DNA from: Pseudomonadales bacterium
GTDB lineage: Bacteria; Pseudomonadota; Gammaproteobacteria; Pseudomonadales; Azotimanducaceae
Direction: 5' to 3'
NCBI GenBank assembly: GCA_019090385.1
Contig: JAHRWB010000071.1
Span: 1-50,276 of the forward strand
Length of the DNA: 50,276 nucleotides
Position numbers and translations under genes: made by a program. This document shows, piece after piece, positions 39,675-47,889 of this stretch; position 1 is the stretch's first letter; every line of letters begins with the position of its first letter. A model generated the notes under the pieces. The model was not told where the DNA came from and did no database searches. It was given only the letters and a program-made list of their open reading frames with translations.

Positions 39675-39690
39675 AAAAAAGCCGCTTTTT
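39675..39690 (-). terminator. Possible weak terminator after grpE
   Basis: Read leftward, AAAAAG-CGG-CTTTTTT: a six-bp, A/T-rich stem running into T residues, 49 bases beyond the grpE stop and just ahead of the dnaK promoter. Stability is low, so this is tentative. Confidence 0.35.
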
Positions 39691-39738
39691 CGCTGTTTTA
39701 GACCTCGATGCAGCCTCTTTTTCGAATAATTAGCCGTT

Positions 39739-40335
39739 TTAGTCCTTGTTTGTGCTTTGGTTCACATCTTTACTCATATCTTTTGATACCATCACCATTG
39801 CGGCCCTGACCAGCCGGTCATTTAGGGTATAACCCTTCTGCAGCACGGCTACAACAGAGCCTGGCTCTACATCTGGACTCTCCAGCATGCCCATAGCCTC
39901 ATGAAACTGAGGGTCGAATGGTTCCCCCTCGGGAAAAACCGGTTTGACCCCAGAGCGCTCCAGCGTATCCAGAAATAACTTAAGTGCCAGCTTTACACCG
40001 TCACCCATACTTTCGATCTGCGCACCTTGTGAATCGGGGCTTTCGGTATCAATACTCTCTATAGCCTTCTCAAGACTATCGACCACAGGTAAGAGGTTAG
40101 AAGCAAATTTTTCCAGGGCAAACTTATGCGCTTTTTCGACATCGCGTGAAACACGTTTTCGCATGTTCTCCGTCTCTGCCTTGGCGCGCAAAGTCTGGTC
40201 TTTAAGTGCTGCAACTTCGGCCAATGCATTATCCAAAGCCGCCTGCAGCTCTTCGCCTTCCAACGGCGTCGGCTCACTTAATTCATCAGAATTTTCTGGC
40301 GCTTCATTTTGTGAATCGGATTCATTTTCGGTCAT
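39739..40335 (-). CDS. grpE: Nucleotide exchange factor GrpE
   Basis: About 198 residues: acidic N-terminal tail, long helix (ALAEVAALKDQTLRAKAETENMRKRVSRDVEKAHKFALEKFASNLLPVVDSLEKAI) and the C-terminal beta domain with EGEPFDPQFHEAMG and AVLQKGYTLNDRLVRAAMVMVSK. It exchanges ADP on DnaK. ATG at 40335 gives the normal length; an in-frame GTG at 40365 would add ten residues. A strong sigma-32 promoter match lies about 80 bases upstream. Confidence 0.96.
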   Translation of the reverse strand: MTENESDSQNEAPENSDELSEPTPLEGEELQAALDNALAEVAALKDQTLRAKAETENMRKRVSRDVEKAHKFALEKFASNLLPVVDSLEKAIESIDTESPDSQGAQIESMGDGVKLALKLFLDTLERSGVKPVFPEGEPFDPQFHEAMGMLESPDVEPGSVVAVLQKGYTLNDRLVRAAMVMVSKDMSKDVNQSTNKD

Positions 40336-40411
40336 TAAATCTGCCACCCTTTCTTTGTATTCCACAATCTCTTAGCCAACCTGCTTTGCAACACATAAGC
40401 TGGCCCGAGTT

Positions 40412-40441
40412 TATATGGGGATGACCAACACAAAGTACAAG
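40412..40441 (-). promoter_or_regulatory. Sigma-32 heat-shock promoter of grpE
   Basis: On the minus strand, CCCTTGTA (from 40443) with 15 bases to CCCCATATA (40420-40412). The -10 element is a perfect match to CCCCATNTA. The gap between hrcA and grpE (about 160 bases) holds nothing else evident and no CIRCE palindrome. Confidence 0.82.
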
Positions 40442-40493
40442 GGAAAAGCAGCAATAGAAATGCTTAATCGCGAGCAGGGCCAGATACGCGGAA

Positions 40494-41537
40494 CTAGGAA
40501 CGATTCAGAGCGCTACCGAGTAATTTAGCAGTGACATCCACAACAGGGATAATGGTTTGGTAGGCCATGCGAGTAGGACCAATAACCCCCAGTACGCCGG
40601 CGACCTGGCCCTCGATTTGGTAAGGCGCAGTAACCAGGCTGTATTCATCCATAAGTTGATAACCAGACTCTTCCCCAATAAACAGCTGAATACCCTCTGA
40701 ACCCAGGCAGTGATCAAGCAGCTGCAAGATATCCTGCTTTTGAGCAAAAGCGTCCAGCAAGGCCCGTACCGCATCGGTATTTGTAGATTGGAGCAGGTTA
40801 CCACGACCTGATACCACGTAATCTGCCTTGGAATCTTCCACTTGGAAGGCTTTACTGGCCACATCCATGGTGGTTTGCATCAAGTTATCAATATTACTTT
40901 TATCACTTTGCATGCTGGCAATCAGCTGGTCGCGTACCGTTGAAAGACCCAGCCCGGCAAATTCCATATTGATAAAATTTGCCGCTTCATGGAGCTCACT
41001 TTCTGTATAAGCCCGCTCAGTGTGAATAACACGATTTTGCACATCACGCTCATTCACCACTAAAATTACCAATACCCGCTGATCGCTCAGGGGCAAAAAC
41101 TCTACCTGTCGCAAAATTACTTGCTCTGTGCGAGGCACCGTCACCACACCGGCCATACGGGTAATGCGAGCCAGAATATGCGATGCGCTTTCTACCAGTT
41201 CTGTGCGTGTTAAATCCGGGTTTAATTCCACTTCCATTTCGTGGATACAATCGATATTTGGATTTTGAATAGAGATCAAACTGTCGACAAAGAAACGAAA
41301 CCCCAGATTGGTAGGTACTTTTCCTGCAGAGGTATGGGGCGATTTGACCAAGCCTTTTGATTCAAGCTCTGCCATAATATTACGCACAGTCGCGGGGCTG
41401 ACCGACACACCCGGAGATCGGGCCAGTGCCTTTGAAGCTACCGGCACGCCGTCACAGATGTAACTCTCGACCAGCATCTTAAAGAGCCCTTGAGACCGGG
41501 CATCTACTTTTTCTGCAGTATCTTCGCTAGGCTTCAT
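40494..41537 (-). CDS. hrcA: Heat-inducible transcription repressor HrcA
   Basis: A 347-residue HrcA: N-terminal winged helix (LFKMLVESYICDGVPVASKAL, then SPATVRNIMAELESKGLVKSPHTSAGKVPTNLGFRFFVD) and a GAF-like domain with the C-terminal GVLGVIGPTRMAYQTIIPVVDVTAKLLGSAL. HrcA binds the CIRCE palindrome and represses groESL or dnaK operons. It is scattered in gammaproteobacteria, which mainly use sigma-32. No CIRCE element (TTAGCACTC-N9-GAGTGCTAA) is seen in front of hrcA, grpE or dnaK here, so its target probably lies elsewhere. Divergent from recN. Confidence 0.96.
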   Translation of the reverse strand: MKPSEDTAEKVDARSQGLFKMLVESYICDGVPVASKALARSPGVSVSPATVRNIMAELESKGLVKSPHTSAGKVPTNLGFRFFVDSLISIQNPNIDCIHEMEVELNPDLTRTELVESASHILARITRMAGVVTVPRTEQVILRQVEFLPLSDQRVLVILVVNERDVQNRVIHTERAYTESELHEAANFINMEFAGLGLSTVRDQLIASMQSDKSNIDNLMQTTMDVASKAFQVEDSKADYVVSGRGNLLQSTNTDAVRALLDAFAQKQDILQLLDHCLGSEGIQLFIGEESGYQLMDEYSLVTAPYQIEGQVAGVLGVIGPTRMAYQTIIPVVDVTAKLLGSALNRS

Positions 41538-41618
41538 AAAAGTTTATGCTTCGTTAAGATCAGTTTAATTTCTACTAACCAAAGCTTACTATAGGTAACC
41601 CAGCAGAAATATACACCC

Positions 41619-43292
41619 ATGTTACGTCATTTGTCCGTACATAATTACGCTCTTGTTAAGACACTGGATATTGAATTCAGTGCGGGCCTGAGTGTTATTA
41701 CCGGAGAATCCGGGGCAGGCAAGTCTATTTTGCTAGGCGCTCTTGGCCTAGTGTTGGGAGAACGCGCCGATAGCAAAGCGGTAAGATATGGTGCCAATAA
41801 AACCGAAGTCAGTGCGGAACTCGATCTTTCCGACAAACCCCAGGCGGTAAAATTTTTAAGCTCCCGTGACCTCACCGATCCGGACGAACCTGCTCGCTGC
41901 CTGCTGCGCCGAGTAATCACTGCCGACGGCCGCTCGCGGGCGTTTATTAACGGCTCCGTGATTAACTTAAAAGACCTGAAAGTGCTAACCAACTCGCTAA
42001 TCAACATTCATGGTCAGGACCAACACATGGACCTGCTACAAAAAGAAGTGCAGCTCAGCCTTCTGGACGAATATGGTGTGGACCCCAAGCTCAATAAGAA
42101 GGTCCGGGCCTTATATCAACAATGGCAATCCTGCAAAAAACGGTGTTCAGACCTGCGCCAAACCCTCAATGCCAATAAAGACCGGCAGGCCTTGATCAGT
42201 TATCAGGTAGAAGAGTTGAACGTGCTGGGAATAAACCCCGGCGAATACGAAGAAATTGACGCGCAGCACCGACGCTTTGCCAAGGTACACGATTTGCAGC
42301 ATGAAATGGGCGCATTACTTACCCTGTTAAGCGATGATAGTCATTCCATCCTGGATCAATTGCGCAAGCTAAACATCGGACTAAATGATGTGGATGACCC
42401 CGATGTTCGTCTGGATTCCGCAAAAGATCTTGCTCGCAACGCCCTGACATTTTTGGATGAAGCCCAAGGCGAACTTTCAGCTTATACCGAACAACTCATG
42501 CCAGATCCAGAGCAACTGGCAATACTTGAAAAGCGTCTGGTCACGATAAGTGATTTGTCCCGCAAGCACCGGGTACGACCGGAAAAACTGGTGGATTTAC
42601 ACGCATCCTTAATCACAGAACTGCAAAATATATCCATAAATGAAGATGATTTGATACGCCTCACCCAAGCAGAAACTGATACAAAAAAGCAATTCATAAA
42701 ACAGGCTACTTCTTTAAGAAAAACTCGAAAGCAAGCATCCAAGGGGTTTTCTTCAGCAGTAAGTACTCACATACAACACTTGGGCATGGTGGAAGGCGCC
42801 CTGGAAATTACCTTCCATGAACAAATAAGTGAAACCGGCCTGGATGCGATTGAATTCAAAGTTAAAACCAATCCCAAATATCCGGCCGCTACCTTGGCAC
42901 GTATTGCATCCGGTGGCGAGCGTACGCGCATAGGCCTGGCTATACAGGTTGTCGCCGCCGAAAAAACGCAACTTCCCACACTGGTATTAGATGAAGCCGA
43001 TGTAGGCGTGGGTGGAAAAACTTCCGATATTCTTGGCCGCCTACTGCGTGATCTGGCAAAAAATACCCAAGTTCTATGCGTAACTCATGCTCCTCAAGTG
43101 GCTGCACTTGGGCATCAACATTTGGTTGTAACCAAAACTGCATCCCAAGATTCAACCATCTCTACGCTAAGCCCATCTGCCCGGGTTGAAGAACTGGCGC
43201 GGATGCTCGGCGGCAAAGATATTACTGCCAAAACTCGCCAATATGCAGAGGAGTTAATTAGCATGAAAGAAACTTCCAATGAGACGGCTTAA
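41619..43292 (+). CDS. recN: DNA repair protein RecN
   Basis: A 557-residue SMC-like ATPase of double-strand break repair. Walker A ITGESGAGKSILLGALGLVLGERAD at the N-terminus, central coiled coil, ABC signature RIASGGERTRIGLAIQV, Walker B LVLDEADVGVGG and the H-loop CVTHAPQVAALGHQH. Upstream sequence (41538-41618) has no recognisable E. coli-type LexA box. In Pseudomonas recN is followed by fur; fur is absent here. Confidence 0.97.
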   Translation: MLRHLSVHNYALVKTLDIEFSAGLSVITGESGAGKSILLGALGLVLGERADSKAVRYGANKTEVSAELDLSDKPQAVKFLSSRDLTDPDEPARCLLRRVITADGRSRAFINGSVINLKDLKVLTNSLINIHGQDQHMDLLQKEVQLSLLDEYGVDPKLNKKVRALYQQWQSCKKRCSDLRQTLNANKDRQALISYQVEELNVLGINPGEYEEIDAQHRRFAKVHDLQHEMGALLTLLSDDSHSILDQLRKLNIGLNDVDDPDVRLDSAKDLARNALTFLDEAQGELSAYTEQLMPDPEQLAILEKRLVTISDLSRKHRVRPEKLVDLHASLITELQNISINEDDLIRLTQAETDTKKQFIKQATSLRKTRKQASKGFSSAVSTHIQHLGMVEGALEITFHEQISETGLDAIEFKVKTNPKYPAATLARIASGGERTRIGLAIQVVAAEKTQLPTLVLDEADVGVGGKTSDILGRLLRDLAKNTQVLCVTHAPQVAALGHQHLVVTKTASQDSTISTLSPSARVEELARMLGGKDITAKTRQYAEELISMKETSNETA

Positions 43293-43596
43293 CCGATATA
43301 GCGAGCGAGTACTCACCATTAAAAAAACAACGAACTCAAATTAATCTGAAAAACTATTCTGTCCCTGCTCATCTGTCCCTCGCATGTCGTTTACTTCTTT
43401 ATCGCCACCCTGCCTGGTCGCCTTATTCACCCTACATTCATGTTGCCAGGCCCATAATAATTTGAACATTTAGTTCTAATTCAAAAAAGGATCTGGCCCT
43501 ACGTCAGCAAAAAAACCATGAATATTAGCCCTGCCGACTTTTACATTCAGTGCTTTGCCGCTACTATCAGCGCCCCAGACAATCGGGAAAATAATT
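43293..43596. other. Non-coding gap where fur lies in Pseudomonas
   Basis: 304 bases with no supported gene. Small structures only: an imperfect direct repeat of TCTGTCCCT near 43358-43379, a loose GCCTGG...CCAGGC inverted repeat (43412-43451), and TTGAAC/GTTC palindromic sequence near 43463-43475 that may belong to the bamE promoter. No trace of a Fur reading frame was seen on either strand. Confidence 0.6.
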
Positions 43597-44016
43597 TTGC
43601 TGGCAATATCATCAAAAATCATTTCAATCAGCCTACTTCTTACCCTGGGTTTAAGCGCCTGCTCGATGCCGAATTTCCGAATTCCGCGAGTTCACAGAAT
43701 TACCATTCAGCAAGGCAACCTGGTTACTCAAGACATGATCGACAAGCTAAAACCCGGAATGAGTAAAAAGCAGGTCTCATTTGTATTGGGCCAGCCTGTG
43801 GTACAAAACCCATTTAACCAGGACCGCTGGGATTACATTTACACAATTTTTGTACAGCCTAACTTCAATTCAGAAAAACGCCTGTCGGTATTTTTTGTGG
43901 ATGAACACCTGAGCCACTTTACCGGCGATTTTGTTCCCACCGATCAAGCCGAGCAGGAATCCGAATTAAGCACTACACCCAACACAGAAAAAGAAGAAAC
44001 GGCAGACAGCGGTTAA
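43597..44016 (+). CDS. bamE: Outer membrane assembly lipoprotein BamE
   Basis: About 139 residues. With the TTG start at 43597 (GGGA eight bases upstream) the protein has a classic lipoprotein signal: Lys7, hydrophobic core and lipobox LSAC with the acylated Cys22. The mature part has the BamE/SmpA fold: QGNLVTQDMIDKLKPGMSKKQVSFVLGQPVVQNPFNQDRWDYIY. Part of the BAM complex inserting outer-membrane proteins. Another TTG at 43555 would add 14 residues to the signal peptide without a ribosome-binding site. The C-terminus is acidic and low in complexity. Converges on rnfH. Confidence 0.92.
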   Translation: MLAISSKIISISLLLTLGLSACSMPNFRIPRVHRITIQQGNLVTQDMIDKLKPGMSKKQVSFVLGQPVVQNPFNQDRWDYIYTIFVQPNFNSEKRLSVFFVDEHLSHFTGDFVPTDQAEQESELSTTPNTEKEETADSG

Positions 44017-44086
44017 AAACTCACCGATAAAAGTTAATGTTTAGTTAGTGTAAATTTCAACCAGACTACTGCTTCTTTCCAGGTTT

Positions 44087-44386
44087 TCACTTTTTGCCAG
44101 ACTGAGAAAGGGCGCGTGCATGACGCTGTTGCATCGGGTCGACTTGCAGGGGCCGGTAGATTTCCACACGATCACCATCACCCAATACTCTTTGCAGGTC
44201 ATTTACAATTTCGGAATAAATGCCTACCGTATGAGCAGATAGATCGAGTTCAGAAAAAGGCGGCGAGCCGGAAGCCAGGTCGAGAGCATGCTGAACTGTA
44301 GCACCAACGGGCAAATTCAAATATAGGCTGTGTTGGCGACTCAGCAGAGCATATACTACCTCTACGGTAAGTGACTGCTCACTCAA
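44087..44386 (-). CDS. rnfH: RnfH family protein (RatB)
   Basis: A 99-residue ubiquitin-like-fold protein of the UPF0125/RnfH family: VEVVYALLSRQHSLYLNLPVGATVQHALDLASG and VGIYSEIVNDLQRVLGDGDRVEIYRPLQVDPMQQRHARA. It is paired with ratA throughout gammaproteobacteria; function is not settled. Starts 2 bases after the ratA stop, so it is in the same operon. Confidence 0.92.
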   Translation of the reverse strand: MSEQSLTVEVVYALLSRQHSLYLNLPVGATVQHALDLASGSPPFSELDLSAHTVGIYSEIVNDLQRVLGDGDRVEIYRPLQVDPMQQRHARALSQSGKK

Positions 44387-44387
44387 G

Positions 44388-44906
44388 CTAGGAAGTGGCG
44401 CCTTTTACACCAGCACCGGGAACACCGCCATATATAACACCCGCCTGTTCGCAAAATGCATCAACCATAATATCGGCAGTTTTCCTTACCAAACCAGAAA
44501 TCACTTTTTCTATCATAGAACTGGCAATTTCGTATTCAAGGACCAATTCCGTTTTACATCCCAAGTTACCCAATGTCTTAAATTGCCACAGACCTTTAAG
44601 ATATTTGAAGGGGCCCTGCACCAACTGTATTTCTATGCTGGAGGGAAATTTGGACAGGTTCACGGTTTCAAATTTCTCGACGATGCGACCACGGCGAATT
44701 GTTAAAGCCGCGCGCACCTCTCTTCCAGAACCTTCGGAACTGAAAGAGTCATCGGGACCTGCGGGACCGGCTATATAATTATCGGACAATACTTTTGCTT
44801 CTGTACACCAGGGAAGAAACTCAGGATAGCGCTCAATATCATTAATTAGCTCAAACATCTGCGCCGAGCTAAAAGGAACCAGAGCGGATCGGGAAATACG
44901 TTTCAT
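44388..44906 (-). CDS. ratA: RatA family START/ubiquinone-binding-like protein
   Basis: About 172 residues of the Coq10/RatA START-like family: ISRSALVPFSSAQMFELINDIERYPEFLPWCTEAKVL, LKGLWQFKTLG, VISGLVRKTADIMVDAFCEQAGVIYG. In E. coli RatA was described as an inhibitor of 70S association; the fold suggests a lipid or quinone ligand. ATG at 44906 gives the family N-terminus (MKRISRSA) and avoids overlap with the transporter gene upstream. Confidence 0.92.
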   Translation of the reverse strand: MKRISRSALVPFSSAQMFELINDIERYPEFLPWCTEAKVLSDNYIAGPAGPDDSFSSEGSGREVRAALTIRRGRIVEKFETVNLSKFPSSIEIQLVQGPFKYLKGLWQFKTLGNLGCKTELVLEYEIASSMIEKVISGLVRKTADIMVDAFCEQAGVIYGGVPGAGVKGATS

Positions 44907-44908
44907 TG

Positions 44909-46318
44909 TTAAGCGGTCATCGGTAAATAAAGTGTAGTGTAAATGGTATAGCAAAATACCGCTAAAACCCCCAGTGGCGCTATTAATTTTATCAGTAGAT
45001 TCCATATTATACTGACAAATCCACCTCTTAAACCCAATTGTTCAGCAACCACTTCTTTGGGCACTACAAATGCCGCAAACAAGGCTATCAGCACACCACC
45101 CAAAGGCAGCATTATATTTTGGGTCACGTAGTCGACAAAATCGAAAAAAGTTTTATCGCCGACGATATAAAATTCTGCCCATACATTAAAAGACAGCACC
45201 GAACCCAGCCCCACTGTCCAGCAAAGCACACCCATGCTCACCGCGACACGCTTGCGCTTGGCATTATATTCTTCGACCAAATAAGCCAGCAAGGGTTCCA
45301 ATAAGGAGATAGCTGAGGTGATGGCAGCAAAACTCACCAGCAAAAAAAACAAGGCACCAAACACCATACCACCCGGCATTTGACCAAAAGCCAAGGGCAG
45401 AGTAACGAACATCAGGCCCGGGCCTGAGGATGGATCCAGGCCATTAGCAAAAACAATAGGAAATATCGCCAGTCCGGAAGCAATAGCAACTGATGTATCA
45501 ATAATCGCAACCGTTGTTATCGTGCTGATTATGGGTGTCTCTTCCGAAACATAGGCTCCGTAAGCCATGATGGCACCCATTGCGAGACTCAAAGTAAAAA
45601 ATGCCTGGCCCAGCGCAACCAGAAAACCGTCCAGATGCATTTCTGACCAGTTAAAACTAAACATAAAATTAAATGCCTGCTCAAAACCACCGGACTGAGC
45701 GCTATAGACCAATAACACCACTAATAGCAAAAATAACAAGGGCATGCATATACGCACTGCATTTTCCAAGCCCTTTACCACCCCCTTTGACACAATCCAC
45801 ACGACAAGCGCCATGAACAATGTATGCCAAAATACCAGCTGAAAAGGATCGGAAAGAAAATTTGAGAACAATTTACCAGCCTGGTCGGGGGTCACCGCAA
45901 CCAACACCCCACTACCCATCTGCCAAATATAAAACAGCGCCCAGCCAGCAATTACCGAATAATAGGACAAAATCAGAAAACCCGCACCAATACCCAACCA
46001 GCCAATTACTCGCCAGAAACTGCTGGCTTTAGCCGACTCTATCAAATTACGCAATGCGTGCACCGGGCTACCCCGCCCAGCACGGCCCAACATAACTTCG
46101 GCAATCATGATGGGAATGCCCACCAATAATACGCAGCCCAAATACACTACAACAAATGCGCCGCCGCCATTTTCTCCGGCAATGTAGGGGAACTTCCAAA
46201 TATTACCCAATCCCACCGCCGAGCCGGCTGCCGCCAATACAAATAACCATCTGCTGGACCACATACCCTGGCGAGACTGTTTTAATTTCGCGGCTTGTTT
46301 AGAAGAGGTATACGCCAT
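44909..46318 (-). CDS. Sodium-dependent transporter, NSS/SNF family
   Basis: A 469-residue polytopic membrane protein with LeuT-fold signatures: RWLFVLAAAGSAVGLGNIWKFPYIAGENGGGAFVVVYL in the first helices (sodium and substrate site), ITFFTLSL-like helix with SLAMGAIMAYGAYV, and 11 to 12 hydrophobic segments. Bacterial members take up amino acids or related solutes with Na+. Substrate unknown. It lies between ratA and smpB, which are direct neighbours in many relatives, and starts 157 bases from the divergent smpB. Confidence 0.93.
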   Translation of the reverse strand: MAYTSSKQAAKLKQSRQGMWSSRWLFVLAAAGSAVGLGNIWKFPYIAGENGGGAFVVVYLGCVLLVGIPIMIAEVMLGRAGRGSPVHALRNLIESAKASSFWRVIGWLGIGAGFLILSYYSVIAGWALFYIWQMGSGVLVAVTPDQAGKLFSNFLSDPFQLVFWHTLFMALVVWIVSKGVVKGLENAVRICMPLLFLLLVVLLVYSAQSGGFEQAFNFMFSFNWSEMHLDGFLVALGQAFFTLSLAMGAIMAYGAYVSEETPIISTITTVAIIDTSVAIASGLAIFPIVFANGLDPSSGPGLMFVTLPLAFGQMPGGMVFGALFFLLVSFAAITSAISLLEPLLAYLVEEYNAKRKRVAVSMGVLCWTVGLGSVLSFNVWAEFYIVGDKTFFDFVDYVTQNIMLPLGGVLIALFAAFVVPKEVVAEQLGLRGGFVSIIWNLLIKLIAPLGVLAVFCYTIYTTLYLPMTA

Positions 46319-46475
46319 AGAAAAATCTCTGTTTTTTTCTGCTGTCTTAGGAACTGCATTTTCGTCAATTTATAGATATTGAACAATAGCCACGTACATA
46401 GAATTAAGTGGTCCAGGCTATATGCCGGGCCAAGATACTCTATAATGCTGTGGCAGGAGAAGTGAGATAAGCGAC

Positions 46476-46958
46476 GTGAGCAAAAAAAAGCCAAAAAAAC
46501 CCTCATCCACCATTGCCAGAAATAAAAGGGCAACCTTTGATTTTACGCTTACCGACCGGTTTGAAGCGGGCCTGGTGCTGGACGGATGGGAAGTAAAAAG
46601 TCTGCGTGCCGGCAAAGCCGAGCTGGTAGATAGTTATGTATTACTGAAGAACGGCGAAGCTTTTCTTCTTGGTGCCCATATTAATCCCCTACTTAGTGCG
46701 TCGACGCATGTTATTGCCGACCCCAGTCGAACGCGAAAGCTATTATTACACCGACAGGAAATTGCCAGAATTTTCCGTGCAACCCAGCAGAAAGGTTTCA
46801 CCTGCGTGGCCACCGCACTGTACTGGAAGGGCCATCGGGTAAAATGTGAAATTGCCCTGGGCAAGGGAAAACAAGCCCACGATAAACGTGCCAGCGAAAA
46901 AGACAAAGACTGGCAGCGAGAAAAAGCGAGAACTTTGAGACACTCGGCTGACGGATGA
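46476..46958 (+). CDS. smpB: SsrA-binding protein SmpB
   Basis: A 160-residue tmRNA partner: [54 protein letters not shown], and the basic C-terminal tail ([23 protein letters not shown]) that mimics mRNA in the A site. GTG start at 46476. A perfect TATAAT (46441-46446) lies 35 bases upstream and may be its -10. ssrA follows 205 bases downstream on the same strand, so both halves of trans-translation are together. Confidence 0.96.
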   Translation: MSKKKPKKPSSTIARNKRATFDFTLTDRFEAGLVLDGWEVKSLRAGKAELVDSYVLLKNGEAFLLGAHINPLLSASTHVIADPSRTRKLLLHRQEIARIFRATQQKGFTCVATALYWKGHRVKCEIALGKGKQAHDKRASEKDKDWQREKARTLRHSADG

Positions 46959-47093
46959 CCACACACCAAAACCCTTAAACACAAGGAAAATATGGCAAGT
47001 GACTACTTACTTACCGAATATATTTTGTCCCGCAGGGATAAAAATGTGCACTAAGCGGTCGAATAATATACGGGATTGAAATAGAATCCTCAT

Positions 47094-47127
47094 CCTTCAT
47101 TCAATCACCGGAATGAGGGCTCTTTTT
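47094..47127 (+). terminator. Terminator between smpB and ssrA
   Basis: CCTTCATTC (47094-47102) pairs with GAATGAGGG (47111-47119, one G-U) over an eight-base loop, followed by C and TCTTTTT. Good intrinsic terminator for the smpB transcript. Confidence 0.75.
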
Positions 47128-47163
47128 GCAGAAGTATTCAGAAAGAGAGTAAGCATTCGAACC

Positions 47164-47521
47164 GGGGGCGATCTGGATTCGACGGCGGTCATGAGACCAA
47201 AGGTGCATGCCGAGAGGGTAGTAACTCTCGTAAAACAATTACTGTAACTTTTATAGTTGCCAACGACGAAAACTACGCACTAGCAGCATAAACCCTGCTT
47301 GCCTCGATGAATCTCTGCCTGTGGGTTGAAGTCGAGGGCTCGTTTCACAGGACCGCGACCAAGGCCTCGCCCGGGGCACAAGGCGCTAAAAAGAATCGGG
47401 ATCGCTGCGAACACCCTGCCTGTCGGGTCGTGAAGCGGCTAAATCAATTGACAGAACTAAGCATGTAGATCCGATGGAGGATTACTGGCGGACGCGGGTT
47501 CAATTCCCGCCGCCTCCACCA
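47164..47521 (+). ncRNA. ssrA: Transfer-messenger RNA (tmRNA)
   Basis: A 358-nt one-piece tmRNA. The 5' end GGGGGCG pairs with CGCCTCC before the ACCA 3' end (one G-U); the 3' tRNA-like part has GGGTTCAATTCCC as T arm. The tag reading frame (47259-47291) codes ANDENYALAA followed by TAA, identical to the E. coli tag. It rescues stalled ribosomes with SmpB and adds a degradation tag. The 3' end is the insertion site of the mobile element that follows and is kept intact by it. Confidence 0.98.
47495..47521 (+). other. Probable left attachment site (attL) in the ssrA 3' end
   Basis: The T-arm and acceptor region of ssrA is a common target of tyrosine integrases. Phage-type rep, xis and int genes begin directly after it. 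The matching right copy is beyond the window, so the exact core cannot be set. Confidence 0.6.
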
Positions 47522-47540
47522 AACTCAAAACCACTCTAGA

Positions 47541-47638
47541 CCAGCGAAGACCGCTGGAGCCCAATTGTGCCGCGGGTTCTAGGGCCACGCATACCTTCCC
47601 TCGATCGGTCCTGGGTGGTCCCCATAGGGCTCCAGCGG
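47541..47638 (+). repeat. Competing inverted repeats at the element's left end
   Basis: CCAGCG (47541-47546) can pair with CGCTGG (47552-47557) over five bases. Alternatively CCGCTGGAGCCC (47551-47562) pairs perfectly with GGGCTCCAGCGG (47627-47638), enclosing a 7-bp stem GGGCCAC (47582-47588)/GTGGTCC (47615-47621). The two folds exclude each other. May be a replication origin, integrase/Xis arm region or RNA control element. No integron attC core (RYYYAAC) is present. Confidence 0.7.
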
Positions 47639-47656
47639 GACACTATTTAGGCACAA

Positions 47657-47764
47657 ATGACACAGTACGGGCACACGTTCCAGCCTGTATTACCAAGGCC
47701 CATGACATCACAAATGGCATTGGTACCTGGGAAGATGCCAATTTTCGCCACGAAATTTTCATAA
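47657..47764 (+). CDS. 35-codon ORF, candidate displaced 5' end of rep
   Basis: ATG with AGG five bases upstream opens a short frame that ends at TAA 47762. It reads PIFAT near its end, and the same PIFAT is read again 32 bases on in the rep frame (47770-47784). The two 32-base segments match at 22 positions. Removing one would join this ORF in frame to rep. Either an ancestral rep start cut off by a duplication, or coincidence. Confidence 0.3.
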   Translation: MTQYGHTFQPVLPRPMTSQMALVPGKMPIFATKFS

Positions 47765-47889
47765 AAACCCCGATTTTCGCGACCAATTTAGCATTTGAAT
47801 ATCGAAGAGTTTCAGAAGAGACCAATCGCAGAGATGCAAACATACGCCTCAGGCAACTATCTGAACGGCTGATTATCCACGATCTAAAC

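Noticed and set aside
41538-41618. LexA box in front of recN
   Set aside because: No CTGT-N8-ACAG type palindrome found, although recN is SOS-controlled in E. coli.
43412-43451. GCCTGG...CCAGGC inverted repeat downstream of recN, considered as terminator
   Set aside because: Loop of 28 bases and no T-tract after the stem.
43518-43766. 82-codon ATG frame overlapping bamE
   Set aside because: Out of frame with the clear BamE lipoprotein; no signal or domain in the product.
47551-47638. Inverted repeat considered as an integron attC site
   Set aside because: No RYYYAAC/GTTRRRY core sites and no integron context.
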